Assembly: GCF_029633865.1 (NCBI RefSeq) | Contig: NC_079213.1 | Span: 102,386,923 to 102,450,922 of the forward strand | Source of the DNA: Lampris incognitus | Lineage: Eukaryota; Chordata; Actinopteri; Lampriformes; Lampridae | Direction: 5' to 3' | Length of the DNA stretch: 64,000 nucleotides | In this document: positions 45,154 through 54,399 of the stretch, one piece after another | How positions within the stretch are numbered: position 1 is the first letter of the stretch | Layout: each line of letters begins with the position of its first letter | The notes under the pieces: generated by a model | Seen by the model: the letters and a program-made list of their open reading frames with translations, nothing else | The model's database searches: none | What the model was told of the DNA's origin: nothing | Made by a program: the position numbers and the translations under genes

Positions 45154-48100
45154 ATTCATCCATCTTACAGCATGTCTTGCTTTCTTTGGGTTGTAGCTGC
45201 TGGACCAGTTGTTGAAAAGATTGAAATTGAGGTTCAGCTTGGAGACAAGGCAGCAGAGAAGATCATCAAAGTGATCAGGGTGAGTGAAGAAGAGGAAATT
45301 CCAGAAGAAAAGAACGTCCTGCTGAAGCTGAAAAAAATCCTTGTTCCTGGTTTGAAGAATGGCACTACATCCTCATCCAGTTCTAGCAGTTCTCGTTCCA
45401 GCAGTTCCAGCTCTAAGCTCAGTTCAGCCTCCTCTTCTTCTCGCTCGTCCAAACGTTCCTCTAGCTCTTCTTCCCGCCGCAAGAGCCAGGCGGTCGATGC
45501 TGGCATTCCACTCGGCAAGCAATCGAAGAGAATCAGCAGCAGCAGCTCCAGCAGCCGATCAAGCCTTCATTCCCACAGCTCCTCTAGCTCACGCTCTAGC
45601 AGTGCTTCAAGCAGTGTTTCCAGCAGACGCTCTGCTAGCTCTAGCTCTTCAAGCTCTAGCTCTCGCATCTCAAAGGTAAGGTGCAAATTCAGCTATTGCA
45701 CATTTTTTGTAAAAACAGTTGATAAGGGGAGATGGTTTCATTAACTGATTTAAGTGTAAATTAACATGCTGTACATTTGTATTACAGCAGGAAGTCCGTG
45801 AAATGAAGTTTTCCAAGTACCACAAACACCTGGTGATTATCTGATTGTTGTTTTATGAACTTGGGCCAGACATACCATATACTCTCCTCCATCAGGCAAA
45901 CGGTGATGTGCCATTTTTTTTTTGCAGCACGCTGTTTCCAAAACAAGAGACTCCACCTGGAGTAGTGCTTCCAGCTTTGAGGCCATCTACAATAAGGTCA
46001 GGCACCAGACCAGCAAAATGATAATCACACAGATACAAAGAGTAAACCTAACAAATGTCATTAACTTCAATCCCTTGTTTGTATCAATTCAGGCTAAATA
46101 CCTTGCAAATGCCATTACTCCTGCTGTCACAATCCTCATCCGTGCTGTGAGAGCTGACCAAAAGCTTCAGGGATACCAGATTACAGCCTACTACGACAAA
46201 GCCACCTCCCGAGTGCAGATAATCTTTGCCAATCTTGTAGAAGATGACAACTGGAGAATCTGTGCTGATGGTGTGATGCTAAGCTACCAAAAACTCATGG
46301 TAAAATTTGTACCGTGGTCTTTGGTTCATTTGAGCAGATCAGTAGTTGTCATGATTTCTGTTTTGCAATATTATGACCCACAAAAACATCTTTTTCCATC
46401 AGGCAAAGATTGCTTGGGGCATTGAATGCAAACAATATGAGACAGAAATCATTGCTGAAACTGGTCACGTGGCCCATGATCCTGCATTCCGTGTGAAACT
46501 GACTTGGGACAAGCTTCCAAGCAGCATGAAGCACTACGCAAAGATGTAAAGTCATTCGTCAGAGCCCAAAATCAATTTCAGTCTTTGTTGAAGCATCTTT
46601 TATAATATGTGTAAAGCTAAATCTTATTATCTATGACTGTTTCACCATTTAGACTGTCTGAGTACATTCAAAGCCTTGCTGATATGGGTGGTGCTAGCCT
46701 AGCAAAGGTCAAGAACGCCCGCAACCAAGTCATACTGTCTATGATCATTGCTTCTGAGAGAAGCATGAACATTGTGCTGAAGACACCAAAGGTATGCTTT
46801 TTTTCCCTCCCTTTAACAAAGTATTTCAAAATAACTGGACTTAATGGATGAGTACTTGCTCAACTAAAATAGTAAAATGGTAAATGGACTGCATTTATAC
46901 AGCGCTTTTCTAGTCTACCAACTACTCAAAGCACTTTAGTATGCCTCACTTTCACCCATTCGCACACACATTCATACACTGATGTTGGAGGCTGCCATGC
47001 AAGGTGCCAACCTGCTCATTAGGAGCAGTTAAGCATTCGGTGTCTTGCTCAAGGACACTTCGACATGCTGTCGGGGAGCCGGGGATCGAATCGGTGACCT
47101 TCCGATTACTAGACGACCCGCTCTACCTCTTCAAGGACACTTCGACATGCTGTCGGGGAGCCAGGGATCGAATCAGTGACCTTCCGATTACTAGACGACC
47201 CGCTCTACCTCCTGAGCCCTGCTGCCCCAGTAGTAGTAATAGTAGTAGTAGTAGTTCTTTAATGTGGGGGGGGGGGGCAATTTTTGTGCAGCAGAGACAA
47301 CACATGATATACAATAGTTGAACAATATACAACCCCACATAACAATGAAAGAGAGTAAAATAATATAAAATCAAATTACATAATACAAATGTAGACAGTA
47401 GTACTATAACAGCAAGCCTAACTCTGAATTACTGGAGGTAGGTTCTCTCAGTCCACCACAATTAAAAGCTGCAATGGCTCTCACTAGAAAGGACTTTCTG
47501 GCTCCACCAGATTTAAAAATGGGAGCCCTATACTGTCTAGCTGAAGGTAGACAGTGATCAGCTAAAATGAACGAAGCCACCCTCAAAACATTTTGATCAT
47601 ATAGAATCGGTAACACACATTGTGGTAATGTAATGTTAGAGGACATCTTCACTATTCTATGCAAAAAGATTTTACATTTCAAATTCAAATTACAAAAGCA
47701 AGCAATAGTGGAAAAATTGAGTACAGACTCAATATACGATGTACAGAGCAATAAAATAATTTTCCTATCTATCTTAAATTTGCCAAGTTTCCTTAACAAA
47801 AACAGACGTTGCACTTTACAGTATATAACATTTGTATTCTCAACCCACTTTAAATTTCTATTGATTATGATGATAGTCTAAAACTATATCAAAAACCCTT
47901 TCAATAAATTGGGCATTTTACATTTTTTTCCCTTAATTTGAAGTGTAAATATATATTTTCTGATTCATGCTAAACTGTTTCCATGATAATATTGTAGAGG
48001 ACCATGTACAAATTGGGTGTGGGTCTTCCTTTGTATCTGCCCATTGGAGATACCGCTGCCGAGTTGGAAGCCTATCAGGACAATCTAGCCGACAAGATCT

Positions 48101-49358
48101 ACTATGTGCTCACCAAGGCTCATGCAGGTAAGGCTGTACAAATTAAATGGAGTTTTAACAGTGAAGGCCCAATAGTAGATGGGAGCATGTGCCCATTACT
48201 CACCCCACCCAAGTCTATGCCAGTGAATAGTTCAGCTGACTCACATGTTGATTCATCTTCATCTTCATCTTCCTTCAACTCTAGCGGAGTGCACCATGGT
48301 CAGAGACACGCTAACTACATTTAACAAACGAAAATACACGAATGAGATGCCGCACTCGTGCTACCAGGTTTTGGCTCAGGATTGTACTGAAGAACTCAAA
48401 TTCATAGTTCTGCTGAAGAGGGATCACACTGAGCAAAACCAACTCAACGTGAAAATCGCCAACATGTATGTATAGTACATACTTAAAATACAAATGAAAA
48501 AAAGCTGTTTTCGTGTAAGAACTGGAAATATTAGAAATCAAAAAATTAGAAAAATAATTGACATTTGGTTATTTTTTTCTTTTCATTTGGTTTGTCTTTC
48601 ACTCTAAAACCTGTGTTTTTTTTCCCAACAGCGATATCGACCTTTACCCCAGGGCCAACGACATTTTTGCAAAGGTTAACGGAATTGAAATCCCCATCAG
48701 TCGTCTCCCATATCAGCATCCTACAGGTCACTGAATTTGTCAGTTATCCTAATGTTTCTGGAATGTGCTAACTGCACATATCAACACACTAGATGTGATG
48801 TAACAATGTGCCATACTGCAGGGTTAGCATTTAAACAGGAGACTGATTCAGAAAATATTAAGTAAATGTGCTTAAACAATGTACAAGGCCGCCGCTCCGG
48901 TTACCATGAAGACATCAGGCTGGGACATGATGCATTTTTGGGCCACCTCAAAGGGAGCATCTTCAAGTAGACAGTTAAAAACTTGTTTTGAATGTTTTAT
49001 ACTGGCAATGATTACAGACAAAATCCAGATCAAACAGAGAGGCGAGGGAATCGCCCTCCACGCTCCAAGCCATGGTCTTCAAGAGATCTACCTTGACAGA
49101 AACACATTTAAGGTGATGAATTTTTCCTATTATATTAATGAACTAGGGCGGCACGGTGGCGCAGTGGTTAACGCGTTGCCTCACAGCAAGAAGGTCCTGG
49201 GTTCAAGCCCCGGGGTAGTCCAACCTTGGGGGTCGTCTTGGGTCGTCCTCTGTGTGGAGTTTGCATGTTCTCCCTGTGTCTGCGTGGGTTTCTTCCCACA
49301 GTCCAAAGACATGTAGGTCAGGTGAATCGGCCGTACTAAATTGCCCCTAGGTATTAAT

Positions 49359-49422
<64 letters not shown>

Positions 49423-52157
49423 CCCTGTGTGATGGCCTGGCGGCCTGTCCAGGGTGTCTCAGGTGAATCAGCCGTACTAAATTGTCCCTAATGTGTCAAT
49501 GGGTGTGTGTCGGCCCTGTGACGGCCTGTCCAGGGTGTCTCCCCACCTGCCGCCCAGTGACTGTTGGGATAGGCTCCAGCATCCCCGCGACCCTGAGAGC
49601 AGGATAAGCGGTTCAGATAATGGATGGATGGAAATTAATGAACTCAGACGAGACAAGACCCTGATCTAAAACTGTATCAATAGAACAACTGGTATTCTTT
49701 CAAAACCTTTTTTCCTTTTCCAGGTGAAAGTTGCAGACTGGATGAAGGGACAGACCTGTGGACTCTGTGGGAAGGCTGATGGAGAAGTCAGGCAGGAGTA
49801 TAGTATCCCGAACGGACGCCTGACCAAGAGCTCCGTCAGCTACGCTCATTCCTGGGTGCTGCCTTCCCAGAGCTGCCGTGACACCTCCGGTAATACCTAT
49901 GCTACGCATCTTAATATCATTTTTGATCGAGGAATAGACTCTGCTTGTTGACATATGAAAACATTTGAAATGTTATGCCTGCATACAAGGAAACAGTACA
50001 GGTAACTGTTTCACCTCAGCTTTTGCAGGCTCATTCACAATAAGGTTAGCAAAGACGGCTTACAAACAGGTTATTTTAATAATGTAATTTGCTGGGCGTC
50101 GGGGTAGTGTGGCGGTCTATTCCGTTGCCTACCAACACGGGGATTGCCAGTTCGAATCCCCGTGTTACCTTCGGCTTGGTTGAGTGTCCCTACAGACACA
50201 ATTGGCCACGTCTGCAGGTGGTAAGCCAGCTGTGGGTATGTGTCCTGGTCGCTGCACTAGCACCTCCTCTGGTCGGTCGGGGCGCCTGTTCAGGGGGGGA
50301 GGGGGAACTGGGGGGAATAGCGTGATCCGCCCATGTGCTATGTCCCCCTGGTGAAACTCCTCGCTGTCAGGTGAAAAGAAGTGGCTGGTGTCTCCACATG
50401 TATCGGAGGAGGCATGTGGTAGTCTGCAGCCCTCCCCAGATTGGCAGAGGGGGATAATTGGCCAAGTACAATTGGGGAGAAAAAGGGGGAAAAATATTTT
50501 TTTTAAAAATGCTATCTATATCTGTTTGAAAAATGTCGATTTTCTATAGAAATTATCACAGTTTCACCACAGACTTTTTTTTTCACCTTCAACACAGCAA
50601 GCAGCATATAGTCAATCCAGATCCCAGCGACTGGCATCCATGTTTGTAAATGCTCAGATTTGAGAATATTTTTAATTTAAAAAATCTTAATGTTAAAGAC
50701 ACATGTTAAACTGTGATTCTTCAAAAAAAGAATCTCATCCATGTTTATAAACTCTGGGCTAGGGAATGGGATGCTGCAAAATATAAACATATTTACACAT
50801 ACCATTGATACTTTTTAGTAATGACCTGCTGTCGGCACATTTCAGCCCCTTTTTTTTAACTTTTTGCACCGCTTAAATTCCTCTTTTGCCCACTTTGATT
50901 TAATATTGTATATACAAAAATATTGCGCACTAGGTAGATACTATGTGATAGATATTACGAAATAGTCCCCACCCCCCCAGAACGTTGTATTTATATCCTT
51001 GTGGACCTTACGTTGAGCATCCCACCAAGACAAATTCCCAGTAAAGCAGTTTATTTGGTTACCATTAACAAATGACCATATGAAAAAAAAATATCATATA
51101 CAGTTCGACATCCTTTCCTCTTTTCAGAATGCTACATGAAACTTGAGTCGGTGAAGCTGGAGAAACAGATAGTGTTCCACGGTGAGGAATCCAAGTGCTA
51201 CTCTGTTGAACCGGTGCTACGCTGCCTGCCCGGCTGCATGCCTCTGAGAACCACACCAGTCACCATCGGCTTCCACTGCCTGCCAGCCAGTAAGTCAACA
51301 GCCAGACACACTCCAATCCATGGATTTTATATATATGTAGCGTAGACAGAAATCACAGTGTGGGTGGGCATAGAGAAGGGCACTTGGATGGCCCTAGCTT
51401 GTCCAAGACCAGTCGTACTTAAAAGGTTCTGAAACGCAAATGTTAACCAAAATAGGCCATTGCAACTATACTTGCAATATATAAACTATACTATACTTGG
51501 GCAGCACGGTGGCGCAGTGGTTAACGTGGTTGCCTCACAGCAAGAAGGTCCTGGGTTCGAGCCCCGGGGTAGTCCAAACTTGGGGGTCATCCCGGGTCGT
51601 CCTCTGTGTGGAGTTTGCATGTTCTCCCCCGTGTCTGCGTGGGTTTCCTCCGGGTGCTCCGGTTTCCTCTCACAGTCCAAAGATGTAGGTCAGGTGAATT
51701 GGCCGTGCTAAAATTGTCCCTAGGTGTGAATGTGTGTGTGTGTGTCGGCCCTGTGAAGGACTGGCGGCCTGTACAGGGTGTCTCCCTGCCTGCCGCCCAG
51801 TGACTGCTGGGATAGGCTCCAGCATCCCTGCAACCCTGAGAGCAGGATAAGTGGTTCGGATAATGGTTCCTGCTGCCTATATGTTTTGTGAGTATAGATG
51901 TGGCCTTGAAGTCAACAAGCAATGTGTTTTCAATGAATGGTTATCATTTGTCTACTTTAGCGACAGTAACCAAGGAGTACGAGAGAAGGGCAAGACTTAT
52001 CAAAGAGTGAAATCTGGTGTTCTTAAGTTGTTTTTTCCTCCTCCTCACTGCAGGCTCCAACCTGAATCAACTGAGCAATATCTATGAGAAGAGTGTTGAC
52101 CTGAGAGAAACCACCGAGGCTCACATGGCCTGCCGCTGCAGCCCTCACTGTGCTTAA
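32601..52157 (+). CDS. vtg: Vitellogenin (complete, phosvitin-containing), 33 coding exons
   Basis: Exons: 32601-32640, 33270-33290, 33658-33809, 34289-34540, 34783-34944, 35045-35193, 35308-35458, 37548-37705, 37843-38008, 38240-38365, 38468-38686, 38793-39010, 39098-39195, 39334-39458, 40270-40371, 40493-40612, 41122-41308, 44124-44217, 44336-44521, 44615-44768, 44874-45093, 45197-45675, 45928-45996, 46093-46299, 46403-46545, 46653-46791, 47998-48127, 48285-48465, 48632-48726, 49018-49112, 49724-49889, 51128-51289, 52054-52157. All phases join; 1,689 residues, a normal fish length. Signal peptide [15 protein letters not shown]; lipoprotein N-terminal domain; [12 protein letters not shown] (178-189) matches the oocyte receptor-binding segment reported for tilapia; Ser-rich phosvitin about 1089-1193; CGLCG (1558-1562) in the von Willebrand D region; Cys-rich end. 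Secreted yolk precursor from liver. Having phosvitin and C-terminal domains, it is not VtgC; Aa versus Ab undecided. Confidence 0.97.
33150..33235 (+). repeat. Short tandem array in vitellogenin intron 1
   Basis: About five units of 'cacgat(a/t)att' plus T-rich spacer. Low complexity. Confidence 0.7.
34085..34270 (+). repeat. Dispersed repeat abutting the exon 4 acceptor of vitellogenin
   Basis: 'gattgatccctgtggggaaa', 'catttaacccatcccagctg' and 'gtattaaccctaacatg' belong to a repeat I recognise as common in fish genomes. It ends within about 20 bp of exon 4 (34289). Confidence 0.65.
35568..37192 (-). mobile_element. Tc1/mariner element, 1.6 kb, almost intact
   Basis: Long terminal inverted repeats, left 'cagcgcatctggaaagtatt' and right complement 'cagtgcattcagaaagtatt', extending inward through the complement of 'attttggaataaggctgt'. 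Flanked by TA at 35566-35567 and 37193-37194. Sits in vitellogenin intron 7, antisense to the gene. Confidence 0.95.
35784..36791 (-). pseudogene. Tc1 transposase, full length with one nonsense codon
   Basis: From ATG at 36789-36791 the frame runs 335 codons to 35784 with a single stop, TGA at codon 7 ([16 protein letters not shown]), where relatives encode Arg; CGA to TGA is the likely change. HTH region: [19 protein letters not shown]-hook-like GRPAKL. Catalytic triad: [40 protein letters not shown], spacing fitting DD34E. An internal ATG at 36711-36713 could still give a 309-residue N-truncated protein lacking the first DNA-binding helices. Confidence 0.93.
39674..40049 (+). mobile_element. 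SINE-B in vitellogenin intron 14, 13-bp target duplication
   Basis: 'tggttgcctaacc' at 39661-39673 and 40050-40062. Head 'catggtggcccagcagttag' with B-box 'gggttcgagcccc'. Tail 'ggatggatggatgg'. Confidence 0.93.
41487..41925 (+). mobile_element. SINE-A in vitellogenin intron 17
   Basis: Full-length: head 'gcatccgggtagcgtagcag', B-box 'ggttcgaatcc', tail 'gggtagaaaaagggggg'. Confidence 0.9.
42195..43866 (-). mobile_element. LINE (L2/CR1-group), decayed, antisense in vitellogenin intron 17
   Basis: The minus strand begins near 43866 'aagatggcgccatac', a common LINE 5' end. Endonuclease: [47 protein letters not shown], then [20 protein letters not shown] and VVGDLNH. RT start: [16 protein letters not shown] and [11 protein letters not shown] at about 42220-42430. 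It stops there, so the catalytic part is absent at this locus. Frameshifts and stops throughout. A 'caagtcaagtcaagacaatt' patch at 43277-43300 may be a further small insertion. Confidence 0.8.
45109..45151. repeat. TCTA microsatellite in vitellogenin intron 21
   Basis: About eleven 'tcta' units, the last slightly changed. Confidence 0.9.
45361..45675 (+). other. vtg: Phosvitin-coding segment of vitellogenin exon 22
   Basis: About 105 codons dominated by Ser (both TCN and AGY), with interspersed Arg/Lys blocks (SSRRKSQ, SKRSS). Mixed codon use argues against recent simple-repeat expansion of one trinucleotide. The serines are the phosphorylation sites that bind calcium in yolk (family knowledge). 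Confidence 0.93.
46876..47228 (+). repeat. Dispersed repeat with internal tandem duplication, vitellogenin intron 26
   Basis: 'ggtaaatggactgcatttat' to 'ctcctgagccctgctgcccc'. A block of about 85 bp starting 'tcaaggacacttcgacatgc' is present twice (47050-47130 and 47131-47213). A tri-nucleotide 'agt' run follows at 47229-47255. Confidence 0.8.
47330..47890 (-). pseudogene. LINE 3' fragment, antisense in vitellogenin intron 26
   Basis: The minus strand is open from about 47814 to 47404: [71 protein letters not shown]. This is the C-terminal tail style of fish LINE polyproteins, downstream of the RT core. Family not assigned. Confidence 0.7.
49145..49633 (+). mobile_element. SINE-B in vitellogenin intron 30, 11-bp target duplication
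   Basis: 'attaatgaact' at 49134-49144 and 49634-49644. Contains an expanded GT tract at 49360-49420 and an internal repeat of 'aggtgaatc(g/a)gccgtacta' (near 49320 and 49460). Confidence 0.93.
49360..49420. repeat. GT microsatellite inside SINE-B
   Basis: About 30 GT units, grown from the 'gtgtgtgt' present in every SINE-B copy. Confidence 0.95.
50092..50500 (+). mobile_element. SINE-A in vitellogenin intron 31
   Basis: Head 'tgggcgtcggggtagtgtgg', B-box 'agttcgaatcc', tail 'ggggagaaaaaggggg' plus A/T run. The body lacks the 'tggagcagcgaccgggac' block before the tail. Confidence 0.9.
51497..51866 (+). mobile_element. SINE-B in vitellogenin intron 32
   Basis: 'tgggcagcacggtggcgcag' to 'gtggttcggataatgg'. 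The final ATGG repeat is lost and no target duplication was found. Confidence 0.88.
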
Positions 52158-52359
52158 TCCCACTTTCTCCTTTAAAAATCTTTAGAAATCTGACATTTCA
52201 CACAAATGCTGGTACTTGTTATATATTTTACAATGTAATTTTGTAGACAAATTTTGTAAGGACTATAACAAACATCTTTTTATGCAAATTCTAAATGTGG
52301 CAGTTACTTTAACGGTCATCTGAAACAATTGCATACACAGATTAAACTGCATATGTTGA

Positions 52360-52365
52360 AATAAA
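52360..52365 (+). terminator. Polyadenylation signal of vitellogenin
   Basis: AATAAA 203 bp after the stop codon, followed by 'tattgtgaagtg' and a T/G-rich stretch. Expected cleavage about 52380-52390. Confidence 0.7.
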
Positions 52366-52385
52366 ATATTGTGAAGTGAATATTA

Positions 52386-52798
52386 AAAATTGTTGGCCTC
52401 TGCATGATATTAGATGTGGGTTTTATTCAAAACTGACTGAAATAACTGTTCTTGTCCTTATTCTATTTATGAAGTGACAATTCGCTTGACATTACACAAT
52501 GATCTTAACAGTGTACAATACCGGCGAAGGTACAACCTCATCAGTCCCTGCAGAGAAAAAAAATGCTTAATTCCAAGACCCTTTCTGTTGCATTTCTGAT
52601 GGACAACCATTGATGGACTTCGTTACTGGGAAATTGTGACGAGGACTGCAGAAAAAAAAAACTTTTATGGCACAAGAACTTAAATTTCACTGAAAAATTA
52701 GACTTAGAGAAGTCTGTCAAAAGCGGGAGAGTAAAACCTACCAACAAAGAGTTTGTAAATGTAATAAGTTATGTGAAATTGATTTTAAGGTTTATAAA

Positions 52799-52860
<62 letters not shown>

Positions 52861-53570
52861 TATATATATATACGTATATATAAACATGCAACTTGCTATC
52901 TATACTATGGAGGGAACATTTTGAAGCATCGCTCGAGTTCCCACAAAGTTCCACCATCAACACAACAGAGTTATTCTAATATGTGAGGAAGTAGGTTGTA
53001 AGCTTCATACACACAATGTAAATGAAGATTGTGCAACAAAATGCACCTGTCATCTAATCTTAACCCTCAACCTTCCATATATATACACACTTTACAGATA
53101 TTGTCAATCTAATTTCAATTGTTAACAGAAACTCTGCCCAACAAACACATTTAATACATACTTGACAATTATGCAGATGACACACATCCAAGAAAGGCAT
53201 GCGTGTCCTTTCCTTTACTAAGAAGGGATTGGTAATAATTTAAGGATGGATAAGATAAACTTTATGAATCATTGTTAAAGTTGAATTTTGCAACAGCAAC
53301 CAGACTCAAAACCAGAAATAGTGCAGAAGTGTAAGAGACAAATCAATGCAGGCCCAATAAGTATTTTACTATTCTAATGTGGGCAAGTATGAGTGAATGA
53401 CAGACATCTCACTGTTTCCATTCACTCTCACATGAAATCTTTATATACCTCACCCTGCTTAGAGATGGACTCACGGCATGGATTTTAAAGCTAAATATGA
53501 CATTTATCTTATCAGGAAGAACTTAGGTGGCAAAAATAATAAAATCAAATATGTGGTTGGTATTAAGTTT
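52386..53570. other. Intergenic, no gene
   Basis: AT-rich. TA/CA microsatellite at 52803-52880. No second vitellogenin begins here and no exon was recognised. Confidence 0.6.
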
Positions 53571-53574
53571 CCTA

Positions 53575-54350
53575 AACCTACAATGCCGCCAAAGAAAAGT
53601 CACACCAGAAAGCCAGACTCAACGGGTGAAGTCTGAGGATGAAGGCACCATGCTAGCTAGCTTCATGTGCAAATGGTGGAAAGCAGTACAGAGACCATAA
53701 ACACGAGCAGTGCCGTTAGCTCTGAAGATATCCTCAAGGCCATCAAAGATATGAATGTAGAATTTCTATCAAATTTGAAAGGGTACTGTCGGCAGTGGAC
53801 AAAGTTAAAAAAAGAAGTTAAAGAATGTGCTGGGCAGCCTGAGACCTCAGGCTGAGGTCTGCATCTCTGGAACTGAAGATAACATTGTAGCCCTGCAGGC
53901 AATGACCACCGCTCTTGAGGAAAAAGTTAAATCGCTTACCTCTAAACTAATTGATTTGGAGGGCCGCAAGGCTCTGGAGATGGAGCCACGAGAGAGGTCA
54001 TCGGATTTCTGGCCCAAGATCCAATCCTAACGCACCCGCGAGGGCTCTGATAATGAAGTTCTTAAACTATAAAGATAAGTTGTACACGGTGAACACAGCC
54101 AGGGTGAAAGGGAGAGTACTTTACAATAATCGGCAAGTTATGTTCTTCCCAGATCTCCCCTTGTAATTCTAAAAGCAGCAGAAACGCTGCGTCTATGGGC
54201 TGAGGCTATCCAGTATGGAACCATCTCCCCAGCATGCCTGAGGGTCTCCCACTGCGATTGTTCTTACATTTTTGAAACACCAGTCGAGGTGGAGCATTTT
54301 CTTGAGAAGCTAGGCAGAGATGCGGAAGCGGAGCATTGCAGAAGTTAAAC
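53575..54350 (+). pseudogene. L1-type LINE ORF1 fragment
   Basis: Pieces: SSEDILKAIKDMNVEFLSNL, LEEKVKSLTSKLIDLEGR (coiled coil), then MKFLNYKDKLYTVNTARVKG and NNRQVMFFPDLPL, the C-terminal domain style of L1 ORF1. Frameshifts between. No ORF2 follows; the RTE-type LINE begins just after. Confidence 0.8.
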
Positions 54351-54399
54351 TTTGACCTATTTTTTTGGATGGTAAATTCGAACTGTTGCTTTCGGTTTG

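Noticed and set aside
45234-45679. Long open frames in alternative frames of exon 22 (Leu/Ala-rich plus strand, Glu/Leu-rich minus strand)
   Set aside because: Shadows of the serine-coding repeat; the vitellogenin frame is fixed by splice phases on both sides.
5033-51866. Regularly recurring repeats suggesting a CRISPR-like array
   Set aside because: The repeats are dispersed SINEs of 370-490 bp in both orientations with target duplications, in a vertebrate genome.
52386-53570. Start of a second, adjacent vitellogenin gene
   Set aside because: Searched for a signal-peptide exon followed by a 21-bp exon and the conserved exon 3 start; none found before the LINE debris.
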